A DNA stretch of 64,000 nt, taken from the NCBI GenBank assembly GCA_965223305.1, contig CBDCWT010000058.1, positions 205,491 through 269,490 on the forward strand, read 5' to 3'. This stretch comes from CBDCWT01 sp965223305. GTDB lineage: Bacteria > Planctomycetota > Planctomycetia > Pirellulales > Pirellulaceae. The position numbers and the translations under genes were made by a program. A model generated the notes under the pieces. That model searched no databases. It was not told the origin of the DNA and saw nothing but the letters and a program-made list of their open reading frames with translations. Every line of letters starts with the position of its first letter. The stretch's first letter is position 1. Below, piece by piece: positions 46,176 through 55,113 of the stretch.

Positions 46176-47086
46176 GATACGAGCTTACCGGTCAAGCGCT
46201 CGCCCTCGGCGCGCAAACGCAACTCGACCTCCCACCCTTCATGGCGAATGCGCAGGTCGAGGTAGCTCAGGAAACGCACGACCGTCAAATAGCCGGCTAC
46301 GAGCCACATCGACAAAGGGAGCAGCACTCCAATCATGAACGGGCTCGGACGCCACTCGTTGAAAAACACACCTGAAGCGAAGATAAACGTGCCAAAGGTA
46401 GCCAACGTCAAGCAAACCGCCAGTATCGTTGTCACCACACCTCGCCCAAACAGATCACCCGAGCTAGGCGTATGCAGCAGGTGGCTGCGACGGCGCACGG
46501 TCAACCCATCCTTCTTCGGGGACATCAAGGGAGCCCGTTCCAGCAACACGATCTCCATCAGAAACGGCCGCCAGTAACGCACTGCGAGAGCGTAACAGGC
46601 AAGTGCGCCGAGCCCGAAGAACTCCTTCGCCGAATCGAAGTCGGTGAACCGATCTACCGTCACCAACACCAACCAAGCAGGCAGCACACCGCGCACTAAG
46701 AACTGGCTCCAGGCGATCCTGGAAATCAGTCCAACTACGCTGCGGGCGATTTGCTTCAAGTGGGGATCGTCTACAAACATCGCCTGTCCCAGATACGCGG
46801 TAGTAAACAACGATGCAAAGGGCGCCTCGATAGTCACAAGCAGCGACATGTCCCACACAAAACGGCTCACCGCACCGGCGTCATCGGCGTAGAAGAAGGA
46901 GTCTTCGTTGCCGATGTCGATAATCCATGCTAGGAGCAAGTGGTTGATCAGCATCAGCGGCACTGCGACGATAAAAAAGGTCAGCAGCAATTTGCCGCCA
47001 TAGTGCCGCACAACGTGCAAAGACAAGTCGAACGTGTCCAGCAGACTGCGTTCCCGAACGGCGATTCTGGTTCTATCGAGTTGCAA
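46172..47086 (-). CDS. Membrane protein of the MoxR/DUF58 operon, unknown function
   Basis: A 304-aa membrane protein with five to six hydrophobic helices (for example LLLTFFIVAVPLMLINHLLLAWI, VVTTILAVCLTLATFGTFIFASGVFF and PFMIGVLLPLSMWLVAGYLTV). The C-terminal tail is charged (RIRHEGWEVELRLRAEGERLTG), a pattern common to glycerophosphoryl-diester phosphodiesterase-like membrane domains, but I do not recognise the family with confidence. It overlaps SpoIIM upstream by 14 nt and DUF4129 downstream by 4 nt. Confidence 0.75.
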   Translation of the reverse strand: MQLDRTRIAVRERSLLDTFDLSLHVVRHYGGKLLLTFFIVAVPLMLINHLLLAWIIDIGNEDSFFYADDAGAVSRFVWDMSLLVTIEAPFASLFTTAYLGQAMFVDDPHLKQIARSVVGLISRIAWSQFLVRGVLPAWLVLVTVDRFTDFDSAKEFFGLGALACYALAVRYWRPFLMEIVLLERAPLMSPKKDGLTVRRRSHLLHTPSSGDLFGRGVVTTILAVCLTLATFGTFIFASGVFFNEWRPSPFMIGVLLPLSMWLVAGYLTVVRFLSYLDLRIRHEGWEVELRLRAEGERLTGKLVS

Positions 47087-48054
47087 AGTCGCTCCTTCGT
47101 GGAAAGCCGAGCACGACGAAGTAGAACGTCAACAGCCCGCACGACAGCACTGCCACGCTAGCCTTTACCCAATAGGGTGCCGTGGACGGTGACAGGAAGC
47201 CCTCGATAATGGCGGCCAGAAAAAAAAGGATGATCACGGTACCCACAAGCGGCATGATCTCCCCGGCGGTCTTCCTCAGCGAAGACATACGCGTCAAACC
47301 GTGTGTGTAGATCCAGGAAATGCCAAGCCGCAGGCCCGCTCCGGCCGCCAACACGATGGCGGTCAGTTCGAACGGGCCGTGCGCGGTGACGAAATGAAAG
47401 AAATTCGTGCCGGCGGTGACTTCGGGCCGGGCCATGTAGCCGAATGCAGCTCCTAAGAAGGCAGCATTGAAGATTGTGTAGAACAAACCGGGAATGACCA
47501 GCAGCCCGCCGGCAAAGCACTTCAATCCGATCCCCGTATTGTGCTGAATGTAGTAGGCCGCCATCAGGAAATCTGCGTTCGGATCCCTGCCGGATACGGG
47601 CTCGCCGAAGCTAGTTTCCAACTGCTCGATTCCCGCTTCACTGAGCATCTGCTCGGCATAGCTGGGCCAAAGACCCTGAGAATAGGCCATCGCCGCAGAG
47701 AGCAAGAAGATGCTCCAGAAAATCACGAAGGCGGTTTGAACGCAGCGGTCGGAGAAGACCCTTTGGGGAGCGTCGACGAACAGCTTTTCGCCCCACGACG
47801 CGTAGTCGAATTCTCGGCTGCGATAGAGTTGATTGTGGGCGCGGCCGACCAACCGATGGAGGTACTGCACCGTGCTGGCCGGCAGCTGGTAGGCGTCGGC
47901 CAAGGCCAGATCTGCACAAGCGGCACGGTAGAGGGTCGCGAACCGCGAGATCGACTCGGCGCTGCGGCGACGCGCACTGCGTGGCTGCGCACAGAGCCGT
48001 TCGAGTTCATGCCAGTTTTCCTGGCGCCGCTCAAGCAGATCAACGACTTTCACG
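47073..48054 (-). CDS. Stage II sporulation protein M-like membrane protein
   Basis: An integral membrane protein of about 326 aa. The start is placed at a GTG at 48054 because the family normally opens with a K-V-x-D-L-L-E-x-R-x-E-N-W motif, here VKVVDLLERRQENWHELERLC. The longer frame to 48245 overlaps the RDD gene in another frame and is rejected. A soluble helical N-terminal part of about 140 residues is followed by four or five helices with NTGIGLKCFAGGLLVIPGLFYTIFNAAFLGAAFGYM and HGPFELTAIVLAAGAGLRLG, the SpoIIM signature. Despite the name, these proteins occur widely in non-sporulating bacteria beside RDD and MoxR genes. Confidence 0.85.
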
Positions 48055-48117
48055 GGGACCCCCAAGCCTTCCGAAAGAAAACTCACAAATGCTCGTGCCA
48101 CGCAAGCACGCACCACT

Positions 48118-49017
48118 TCAGCGACCCTGGCCGGCACTCGCCATGCCGCTGGCGACTGGCGGCGGCTCGCCGCTGCTCGCGTCCTCTTCCCGATCTCGGT
48201 CGGTGATGAAAACTCGGTGATACAGTGCACACAACAACAAGTCATAGTCAGTATCTGCTGGCAATTCGAAGCGGCCGATCAAAGGTTCCGCTACGTGCCG
48301 GGCAATCTCGTGCCGTCTCGGTGCTGTAAAGAAACGACGCCGTTCCACGTAAGTCGAAAGCGCCCGGGCCAACGTTCTGCTAATTCCGTAGTCGACGGGA
48401 ATCTCGTTTGCCAACTGAGGAACTCGTTTGTCTTTTAGCTTGGCTACGCCCGTCAACCAGCGGCGCTCTTCCACAACCACCATCGTGCCCGCGGCGATGT
48501 CCCCCAATCGTTGAAATCTACGATTGCAAGACATCGTGACGAGAGCCAAGGTGAAGGTTGGAATGACATACGACGGCACGTCGACTCCCAATGCCTGCAT
48601 CGACACCAGCGGGAACATGTCGGCGGTGCGGAGGAAGTTGCGAATCACCGCTTGCACACCGTTGATTGGTTGCCCATTCAATGACAACACACGAACCCCG
48701 ACGATCCACTTGCCGGGAGTCTGACCGTTGAGCCAAGTTTCTAGAACGCCACCATAGAACCAATCCAACAGAAACCAGAGAATCAGAATTCCACCGGCGG
48801 CCAAGCCAGGCAACCGTACGATCCCGGACAGTAGGGAAACGGCAAATCCTGCCGCAACGAAGATTGCCGTTCGGATGCACAAGTCCACCGCGAATGCAGG
48901 GAATCGGCGAAACGGACCAGCCACGGTATACTGAAAGGCAATATTCTCCGGCGTTACAACCTCGACGGTGGCGTCGATCTGTGCAGTCAAATTCGACATC
49001 ACCTCGATTATTCGCAA
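48118..49017 (-). CDS. RDD family membrane protein
   Basis: A 299-aa RDD-type membrane protein and probable first gene of the MoxR/DUF58 operon. The TTG at 49017 is kept as the start because GGGAGGGG lies 6 nt upstream. The ATG six codons later (48999) has its SD-like GAGG too close. Typical text is ENIAFQYTVAGPFRRFPAFAVDLCIRTAIFVAAGF, in which the usual R-x-x-A-x-x-x-D is visible, and GQTPGKWIVGVRVLSLNGQPI. Two to three helices, then a long soluble C-terminal region (about 190-299). RDD proteins are often transport-related; the function here is unknown. Confidence 0.88.
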   Translation of the reverse strand: MRIIEVMSNLTAQIDATVEVVTPENIAFQYTVAGPFRRFPAFAVDLCIRTAIFVAAGFAVSLLSGIVRLPGLAAGGILILWFLLDWFYGGVLETWLNGQTPGKWIVGVRVLSLNGQPINGVQAVIRNFLRTADMFPLVSMQALGVDVPSYVIPTFTLALVTMSCNRRFQRLGDIAAGTMVVVEERRWLTGVAKLKDKRVPQLANEIPVDYGISRTLARALSTYVERRRFFTAPRRHEIARHVAEPLIGRFELPADTDYDLLLCALYHRVFITDRDREEDASSGEPPPVASGMASAGQGR

Positions 49018-49124
49018 TCACGCCCCTCCCGCAAGTGAGTTGAAATCTGAATACCCGGAGGGAGGCAGCGCTCTGGTTCTTACGACTCGTGACTTCTCAA
49101 CCTCGAACAAAGGAACTTCACACG

Positions 49125-49853
49125 ATGAACTTGGATGGTAAAAACGCGCTGGTAACCGGCGGTGGGTCCGGAATTGGACTTGGCATCGCCCGAGCACTTG
49201 CAAATGCCGGCTGCCGCGTGGCCATCAGCGGACGCCGTGATAGCGTGCTGCAAGAGGCAGCTCATGCTCCCGGCCAACCGGAATTGCTCGCCCACTCAGC
49301 CGATGTGGCGGACCGCAACAGCGTGGAAAAACTGGTGGAGTGGACAACCGAGACAATGGGACAGATCGACATTCTCGTCAACTCGGCCGGGATCAACATC
49401 AAGACGCGTGCGATGAGCGAGATGTCGCCGACACAATGGGATGATGTGCTGCGTGTGAACGCAACCGGCGCTTACAACTGCATGCACGCGGTGCTGCCGA
49501 AAATGCTTGAACGCCGGGACGGTCTGATCATCAATATCTCGTCCATCGCAGGTCTGCGAGCTTCGCCCTTGGGAGGCGTCGCCTATAGCGCCTCGAAGTT
49601 CGCCATGGCAGCGCTAGGCACATCGGTTGGCAACGAGGTCGGTCCTAGCGGAGTCCGGGTAACCAACGTATTCCCGGGAGAAGTGAACACGCCGATCCTC
49701 GATAATCGGCCGAACCCGGTCAGCGACGAGCACAAAGCTCAAATCCTGCAACCGGAGGACTTTGGAGATGTCGTAGTGGCCATTGCTGCGCTGCCACCGC
49801 GCGCTCACGTGTCGGACATCGTGATCAAGCCGACCAGTCAAGCGTTTACGTAG
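49125..49853 (+). CDS. Short-chain dehydrogenase/reductase
   Basis: A 242-aa classical SDR. The ATG at 49125 has AAGGAAC upstream and begins MNLDGKNALVTGGGSGIGLGIARAL with the TGxxxGIG cofactor motif. An in-frame ATG at 49089 adds 12 non-matching residues. NSAGIN (NNAG variant), the catalytic Ser in NISSIAG and YSASK (YxxxK) are all present. The GRRDS segment after the second strand suggests NADP(H) preference. Substrate unknown; 3-oxoacyl-ACP reductase-like and sugar or steroid dehydrogenases share this pattern. It is divergent from the RDD gene and converges on the CBS gene 8 bp away. Confidence 0.9.
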   Translation: MNLDGKNALVTGGGSGIGLGIARALANAGCRVAISGRRDSVLQEAAHAPGQPELLAHSADVADRNSVEKLVEWTTETMGQIDILVNSAGINIKTRAMSEMSPTQWDDVLRVNATGAYNCMHAVLPKMLERRDGLIINISSIAGLRASPLGGVAYSASKFAMAALGTSVGNEVGPSGVRVTNVFPGEVNTPILDNRPNPVSDEHKAQILQPEDFGDVVVAIAALPPRAHVSDIVIKPTSQAFT

Positions 49854-49861
49854 AGCCGGCG

Positions 49862-50389
49862 CTAGTTCCGATCAGCGGACATCTTTTCCGTCAGGTATCG
49901 CAGGATATCGCGCACCGAGATGATCCCAGACAGCTCGCCGCTCTCTTTGACGATGGGCACGTGGCGATACCCGCCCAGATCCATTCGCTGAACCGCGAAC
50001 GCGATTTTCGCTGTTGACTGCAGCGTCTGGGGACTCGCCGTCATGAACTCTGAAACTGGACGATCGAACAACTCTGCGGCGCGATCGTTCAGCTTCACCA
50101 GCGCATCGCGCTCGCTGAAAATCCCGCTTATCCTCTGCTCCTCATCGACGATGATGACACAGCCAATCGAGCGATCGACCATCTGCACCAAGACCTCACC
50201 AACCGGCTTGTCTGGTGAGACGGTGACAGGCGTGTTGGGTGCCAGGGCCGCTAGTTGATCCTTGAGCAAACTTCGTTCGACCTCGGTTTGAGGTGTCTGC
50301 AGATGCATATCTGTCAGCGCTTGGCCGCATTCGCCGCAGTGGTCAACGCCTTCGATGTTTTCTGCGCCGCAGTAGGGGCAACTAATCAT
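49862..50389 (-). CDS. Zinc-ribbon CBS-pair protein next to korAB
   Basis: A 175-aa protein beginning at the ATG at 50389, which overlaps the korB stop by 4 nt (ATGA). An N-terminal zinc ribbon (CPYCGAENIEGVDHCGECG, about 4-22) precedes a CBS pair (about 50-170): GCVIIVDEEQRISGIFSERDALVKL and GGYRHVPIVKESGELSGIISVRDILRYL. CBS pairs bind AMP, ATP, S-adenosylmethionine or related ligands. Coupling to korB suggests it senses energy state and tunes the oxidoreductase; that is inference. Confidence 0.88.
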   Translation of the reverse strand: MISCPYCGAENIEGVDHCGECGQALTDMHLQTPQTEVERSLLKDQLAALAPNTPVTVSPDKPVGEVLVQMVDRSIGCVIIVDEEQRISGIFSERDALVKLNDRAAELFDRPVSEFMTASPQTLQSTAKIAFAVQRMDLGGYRHVPIVKESGELSGIISVRDILRYLTEKMSADRN

Positions 50390-51405
50390 GCGACCACCCA
50401 CGTCTCGCCAGAATTGAATAGTTGGTTGAGATCTCCAACACCACTCTTCTCTCGGGAAAGATCAATCTGTCGGTTCAGTTCTTCGTCGTATCGGGGAGCA
50501 TCGACCGCCCGGAAAACACCAATTGGCTCGGGGAAACCATCTTCATGACGGAGGCGGCTCAGCAGGTAGGCCAGACTTGGCTCTGCCGCTCTTTCGTCAT
50601 GGAACAACAGATCGTCCTCTGTAACTCCCTTTCCCAGCTCGACGACCTCGGGGTCCAGGCCGTTCAATCGGATCCCTTTATCGCGGTTCTTTCCGAAAAT
50701 CAACGGCTTGCCATGCTCAAGCTCCAGCACATTGCCGGCCTTGGCGTCCCGTTCGGTTGCGTACTTCCAAGCACCATCGTTGAAGACATTGCAGTTCTGG
50801 TAGACTTCGACAAACGCGGTACCGCGGTGGTTTGCGGCACGCTTCAAGGTCGCCCCAAGGTGCTTGATGTTGACATCGATCGAGCGCGCGACAAACGTCG
50901 CTTCGCACCCGATCGCGATCGACAGCGGATGAATTGGGTTGTCGATCGCTCCCATCGGCGTGCTCTTGGTGACCTTGCCCAGCGGCGAAGTTGGGGAGTA
51001 TTGCCCTTTGGTAAGCCCGTAGATGCGGTTGTTAAAAAGCACCACATTGATATCCAGATTGCGGCGGATCGCATGCATCAGGTGGTTTCCGCCGATGCTC
51101 AGCCCGTCGCCGTCCCCCGTGATCACCCACACCTGCAAGTCGGGCCGAAAGGACTTCAGTCCCGTGGCGAGCGCCGGAGCTCGACCGTGAATGCTGTGGA
51201 TGCCGTAGGTGTTCATGTAATAGGGGAAACGGCTCGAACAACCGATTCCTGAGATGAAGACTAGCTTCTCGCGAGGAATCGCCAGCGAAGGCAGCATCTT
51301 CTTCATCTGAGCCAGAATGGAGTAGTCACCACATCCGGGACACCAGCGCACGTCCTGATCGCTCGCGAAGTCATTGGCCGTCAAAACCGGAAGTTCAGTA
51401 CTCAT
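50386..51405 (-). CDS. korB: 2-oxoacid:ferredoxin oxidoreductase, beta subunit
   Basis: A 339-aa TPP-binding subunit. The start is the ATG at 51405 (MSTELPVLTANDFASDQDVRWCPGCGDYSIL); the longer frame to 51477 runs into korA's leader region. The CPGC at 22-25 and Cys56 (GIGCSSRFPYY) are ligands typical of the subunit's iron-sulfur cluster. The TPP motif is GDGDGLSIGGNH at 97-108. With KorA it interconverts a 2-oxoacid (probably 2-oxoglutarate) plus CoA with acyl-CoA and CO2, reducing ferredoxin. Pyruvate or branched-chain substrates cannot be excluded by motif. Confidence 0.93.
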   Translation of the reverse strand: MSTELPVLTANDFASDQDVRWCPGCGDYSILAQMKKMLPSLAIPREKLVFISGIGCSSRFPYYMNTYGIHSIHGRAPALATGLKSFRPDLQVWVITGDGDGLSIGGNHLMHAIRRNLDINVVLFNNRIYGLTKGQYSPTSPLGKVTKSTPMGAIDNPIHPLSIAIGCEATFVARSIDVNIKHLGATLKRAANHRGTAFVEVYQNCNVFNDGAWKYATERDAKAGNVLELEHGKPLIFGKNRDKGIRLNGLDPEVVELGKGVTEDDLLFHDERAAEPSLAYLLSRLRHEDGFPEPIGVFRAVDAPRYDEELNRQIDLSREKSGVGDLNQLFNSGETWVVA

Positions 51406-51433
51406 GGATAGAACGTGGGTCGTTGGGTAGAGG

Positions 51434-53296
51434 CTAGAGATGTTGCTTGATCGCGGCGACAATTTCGCCGATTGCAAATGGTTTTCCCTTCACTTTGTTC
51501 AGTCCCTCCGCGTCAATCAGAAAGCGATCTCGCAATATCCCTCGCAGCTGGCCAAGATTGAGCTCCGGGATCAGGATTCGGTCGTACCGCTGTAGGATCT
51601 CGCCCAAGTTCCTGGGAAATGGGTTCAGGTAGCGCAGGTGTGCGTGGGCGACCTGGAGTCCTTCTTCCTGGCACTGCCGGACTGCCGAAGTGCAAGCGCC
51701 GTATGTGCCACCCCAGCTAACGACCAAGAGCTTGCACTGATCGGGACCACTCACTTCTTGCAGCGGGATATCGTTGGCAATGTCGGCGACCTTTTTGGCT
51801 CGCAACTTCACCATATGTTCGTGGTTGTCCGGATCGTAGCTGACGTTGCCGGTGATGTCTTCCTTTTCCAAGCCGCCGACACGATGCTGCAAACCTTCGG
51901 TACCCGGCAAAGCCCACGGCCGCGCCAACCGTTCATCGCGCTCGTAGGGCAAAAACGGCTCGCCATTCGAACGGGGGCCTGGATGAGTCACGGTGATCTT
52001 GGGGAGCGCCGCGGCGTCGGGGATTAACCAGGGTTCCGAGCCGTTGGCGATATAGCCGTCCGACAAGATGGCGACTGGCGTCATGAAACGGACGCTGATT
52101 CGCCAGGCTTCCTGGGCTACGTCGAAACAGTCGCTCGGGCTGCGCGCGGCAAGCACGGGCATCGGCGACTCGCCATTGCGGCCGTAAACCACCTGGAGCA
52201 GATCGGATTGCTCGGTCTTGGTCGGCAGACCGGTGCTGGGACCGCCCCGCTGGACGTTAACCACGAGCAATGGCAGTTCGAGGATAACGGCCAAACCCAG
52301 AGCTTCGCCTTTGAGGGCGATCCCCGGACCGCTCGATGTGGTGACCGCCATTGCGCCGCCGAAAGCGGCTCCGATCGCAGCGCAAACTGCGGCAATCTCA
52401 TCTTCAGCTTGGCACGTCCGTACTCCAAAGTTCTTATACTTGCTTAGCTCGTGGAGGATGTCGCTAGCTGGAGTGATCGGATAGGACCCGTAAAACAGCT
52501 CCTTGCCGCTTTGTTGCGAGGCGGCGATCAGCCCCCAGGCCAAGGCCTGATTGCCCATGATGTTGCGGTATTTTCCTGGCGGCAGCTTGGCCGGATCGAC
52601 GCGATAGCTGCTGGCAAAAGCGTCGGTCGTTTCACCGTAGTTCCAGCCCGCCTGGAGGGCCCGCCGGTTGGCATCCGCCACGGAGGGCTTGCTGCCGAAC
52701 TTGGCCTCAATGAACCGTTGAGTCGGTCCCAAGTCGCGGCTGTACATCCAGTAGACGAGGCCCATCGCGAAGAAGTTGCGGCACTTGTCCGCTTCCTTCA
52801 TGCTCAAGCCCAGGTTGTCGACGGCGGCTCGAGTCAACTTAGTCATCGGGACGCAAAACAGCCGGTAACTCTCCAGGCTGCCATCTTCGATCGGGTTCAC
52901 ATCATAGCCAGCCAGACCGAGTCCCTTCTTGTCGAAGGCGTCCTCGTTGACGATCAAGATCCCACCGCCCTCAAGATCCACCAAGTTGGTTTTCAAAGCG
53001 GCGGGGTTCATCGCGACCAGTGCGTCGAGGTGATCGCCGGGTGTGAAGATGTCCTGCGATGAAAACTGAACTTGAAAGCCGCTCACTCCGGCCAGCGTTC
53101 CACGAGGAGCTCGAATCTCCGCCGGGAAGTCCGGGAAAGTCGCGACATCGTTGCCAATCTGAGCCGAAGTACCGGTTAGCTGGGTGCCGGCCAGCTGCAT
53201 CCCGTCCCCAGAGTCGCCTGCGAGCCGAACGGTCGCTCCCTCAATGACGACGTGTCTCTTCGCCGAGCTGGGCTGGCCCACAGTTGAAACTGACAT
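51434..53296 (-). CDS. korA: 2-oxoacid:ferredoxin oxidoreductase, alpha subunit (gamma-alpha fusion)
   Basis: A 620-aa protein with the gamma domain fused in front of alpha. The gamma-like part (about 20-215) starts VRLAGDSGDGMQLAGTQLTGTSAQIGNDVATFPDFPAEIRAPRGTLAGVSGFQVQFSS, and the alpha part carries GNQALAWGLIAASQQSGKELFYGSYPITPASDILHELS and TTSSGPGIALKGEALGLAVILELPLLVVNVQRGGPSTGLPTKTEQSDLLQ. Together they form the usual partner of KorB, encoded 28 bp downstream. It sits between two CBS-domain genes on one minus-strand transcript. Confidence 0.94.
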   Translation of the reverse strand: MSVSTVGQPSSAKRHVVIEGATVRLAGDSGDGMQLAGTQLTGTSAQIGNDVATFPDFPAEIRAPRGTLAGVSGFQVQFSSQDIFTPGDHLDALVAMNPAALKTNLVDLEGGGILIVNEDAFDKKGLGLAGYDVNPIEDGSLESYRLFCVPMTKLTRAAVDNLGLSMKEADKCRNFFAMGLVYWMYSRDLGPTQRFIEAKFGSKPSVADANRRALQAGWNYGETTDAFASSYRVDPAKLPPGKYRNIMGNQALAWGLIAASQQSGKELFYGSYPITPASDILHELSKYKNFGVRTCQAEDEIAAVCAAIGAAFGGAMAVTTSSGPGIALKGEALGLAVILELPLLVVNVQRGGPSTGLPTKTEQSDLLQVVYGRNGESPMPVLAARSPSDCFDVAQEAWRISVRFMTPVAILSDGYIANGSEPWLIPDAAALPKITVTHPGPRSNGEPFLPYERDERLARPWALPGTEGLQHRVGGLEKEDITGNVSYDPDNHEHMVKLRAKKVADIANDIPLQEVSGPDQCKLLVVSWGGTYGACTSAVRQCQEEGLQVAHAHLRYLNPFPRNLGEILQRYDRILIPELNLGQLRGILRDRFLIDAEGLNKVKGKPFAIGEIVAAIKQHL

Positions 53297-53363
53297 CTCT
53301 GACTCGCGGATTGATGAAAGCTAAGCGACCGTCACTGGAGGGGCCCGAGAGATTCCGTAAGCA

Positions 53364-53828
53364 CTAGGCGCCTTCGCGGTGCTGGGTTGCGTGATGTGGA
53401 GTCGGTGGGAGGTTGTAGATCACCGTAGGAAAGTGCTCGACGAGATAGTGCAGGATTCCGGACACCTTGAGGACACCCTGCGCCTGGCCATCTGGATCGA
53501 CGATCGGTAGACGTCGATAACCGCCTCGTGACATCTTTTCGATGGCCGTTCCCACAGTGTCTTCTTCGGACAGTGCCACAGGGTCAGCAACCATCTGTTC
53601 CGCCAGGGGTGTGTCCAGATCGGCTTTCTTGGCCATCAGCCGCAGCGCGTCGCGCTCCGTAAAGATGCCCACTAGCTTTTCATCCCGGCAGACCAGGACG
53701 GCACCGGTGTTCATCTCCCGCATCTGGTGAAAGGCATCGCGAACCGTCGCATCGGGCGATAAGTTCAATGACTTCGCCGAATACGCGTGCTCGACTGTTT
53801 CTGAATTGAGATTGAGATGAAAATCCAT
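53364..53828 (-). CDS. CBS-pair protein upstream of korA
   Basis: A 154-aa protein made almost entirely of one CBS pair: SPDATVRDAFHQMREMNTGAVLVCRDEKLVGIFTERDALRLM (about 24-65) and SEEDTVGTAIEKMSRGGYRRLPIVDPDGQAQGVLKVSGILHYL (about 87-129). It lacks the zinc ribbon of the CBS protein downstream of korB but shares the same repeat pattern. An adenine-nucleotide sensor for the oxidoreductase complex is a reasonable guess. Probably first gene of the CBS-korA-korB-CBS operon. Confidence 0.87.
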   Translation of the reverse strand: MDFHLNLNSETVEHAYSAKSLNLSPDATVRDAFHQMREMNTGAVLVCRDEKLVGIFTERDALRLMAKKADLDTPLAEQMVADPVALSEEDTVGTAIEKMSRGGYRRLPIVDPDGQAQGVLKVSGILHYLVEHFPTVIYNLPPTPHHATQHREGA

Positions 53829-53986
53829 AGTTCACCTCATAGAGAATGGTCGCTCACGAGGCAGCTTGGTCGTCCAATCCTACCCTTCGACCGACCTACC
53901 CAGCTTACACGACCCGGACCTTTTATCCATAAATTACCACCATCATTCCATTTGAACAAGAGTAGGAATTTCGCCCCCCCATTCGC

Positions 53987-54043
53987 CGCACGCTCCGCGT
54001 GCCGTCCGCTATTTGAAGCAGTCTACGGCACGTGGCGTGTGCC
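53987..54043. repeat. Hairpin repeats CGCACGCTCCGCGTGC and a diverged second copy
   Basis: CCGCACGCTCCGCGTGCCGTCCGC belongs to the short palindrome family seen at 4610 and 10571. A weaker relative, CGGCACGTGGCGTGTGCC, follows at about 54026-54043 and touches the end of the minus-strand hypothetical gene at 54053. Acting as a transcript end for that gene is possible. Confidence 0.65.
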
Positions 54044-54052
54044 CCCCTGCCC

Positions 54053-54904
54053 TTACCCGTCCGGCTCGGAACCCGGATTGAGATCAGGCCGATCGACCAT
54101 CAATTTAGACAGGTCGATCCCTCCTCGCTGTTCCTGTTCCAGCAGCTTGATACGTGACTCCATTCGTTCGATACGCCGCGCCAGCTGGGGTACCAAATCT
54201 GGTAGTTCGTCCCGTGGCTCCGGCCGCGGGACCACGGGATAACCCAACTGCCTTTGTAATGCAGCGAACAAATAGAGCGGATCTTTGCCTCGGTTGGCAA
54301 AGGCGATCTTGCCCTCTTTCTCGCCAAACAACATCGCTCCATCAGTCTCCGTCGCCTTGCCCAAGCGGGCTCGGCGCTGCCGATAGTATTCGCTTTGGAT
54401 GTAGATCAGGTCGGCAAAGTCGATCAGCCCCACGTGGTTGCGGACGCCGAGGATCCACTCTCGCCATGCGGGACTGTACAACGGGTCAGCGGCGATGGCG
54501 GCCAGCCCAGGATCGTAGCGAAGGCGGTTGCGGCAGAGGGCCTCGAACTGAAATAGAAAAATCCCCTGGCTGGAGACTCCGGCGGCCCGGTAAGTAGCCT
54601 CCGCCCGCAGAATCTCGAGCGCGGTCCGCAGGTCGAACCTCCCCCGTTCGCTTTCCGCTTCCTGGACGACATAAGTTTGAAAAGGTGCAAAATAGTGCTT
54701 CAGCTTGGCCATCGCCGTCGCGAAGACCCCCAAGTGTTCCAACTCGCTGCGCAAGAAGTCCACTGCCAATGGCAGGCGCGTCGATGCCAGCAGCTCCTCT
54801 TGGACTTGACGGAGCAACTCCTGCAACGGCATGTTCTTGGGAAGCCGTTCGCTCAGAATGCGAAATAGGTAGGCCTGTTCGACGTATTCTTCGCGGTCAA
54901 GCAT
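54053..54904 (-). CDS. Conserved hypothetical protein with C-terminal coiled coil
   Basis: About 283 aa from the ATG at 54904 (MLDREEYVEQAYLFRILSERLPKN). A longer frame to 55132 would overlap the divergent ribBA start and is rejected. The body is strongly helical with no membrane segment: helix-rich repeats to about 200, then a heptad-like stretch LPDLVPQLARRIERMESRIKLLEQEQRGG that looks like a coiled coil. I do not recognise the family. The pattern (EEYVEQAYLFRIL, GFATAMAKLKHYF-like text) has the feel of a planctomycete-specific protein. It is divergent from ribBA, sharing a 210-bp promoter region. Confidence 0.6.
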   Translation of the reverse strand: MLDREEYVEQAYLFRILSERLPKNMPLQELLRQVQEELLASTRLPLAVDFLRSELEHLGVFATAMAKLKHYFAPFQTYVVQEAESERGRFDLRTALEILRAEATYRAAGVSSQGIFLFQFEALCRNRLRYDPGLAAIAADPLYSPAWREWILGVRNHVGLIDFADLIYIQSEYYRQRRARLGKATETDGAMLFGEKEGKIAFANRGKDPLYLFAALQRQLGYPVVPRPEPRDELPDLVPQLARRIERMESRIKLLEQEQRGGIDLSKLMVDRPDLNPGSEPDG

Positions 54905-55113
54905 GGTCAGCCCGAGTTCGCGGCGAGGGATCGCAGAGGTGGCGCCCACACTTCGGTCGCCCAATCGGCAAACGCGTCTATAGTATACTGTTTGCAGCGC
55001 CCCAAGCCGTGCCAAACCACCACGGGCGGCTCGGCGCCGTGGCCAGTACAAGTAGCTGGCTTCTTCCACTTTGGCACGCGGCCGCACCCCGCTAATCTGC
55101 CGAGGAAACAAGC

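Noticed and set aside
54905..55113. FMN riboswitch upstream of ribBA
   Set aside because: The conserved FMN-aptamer blocks are not visible in this 209-bp region.
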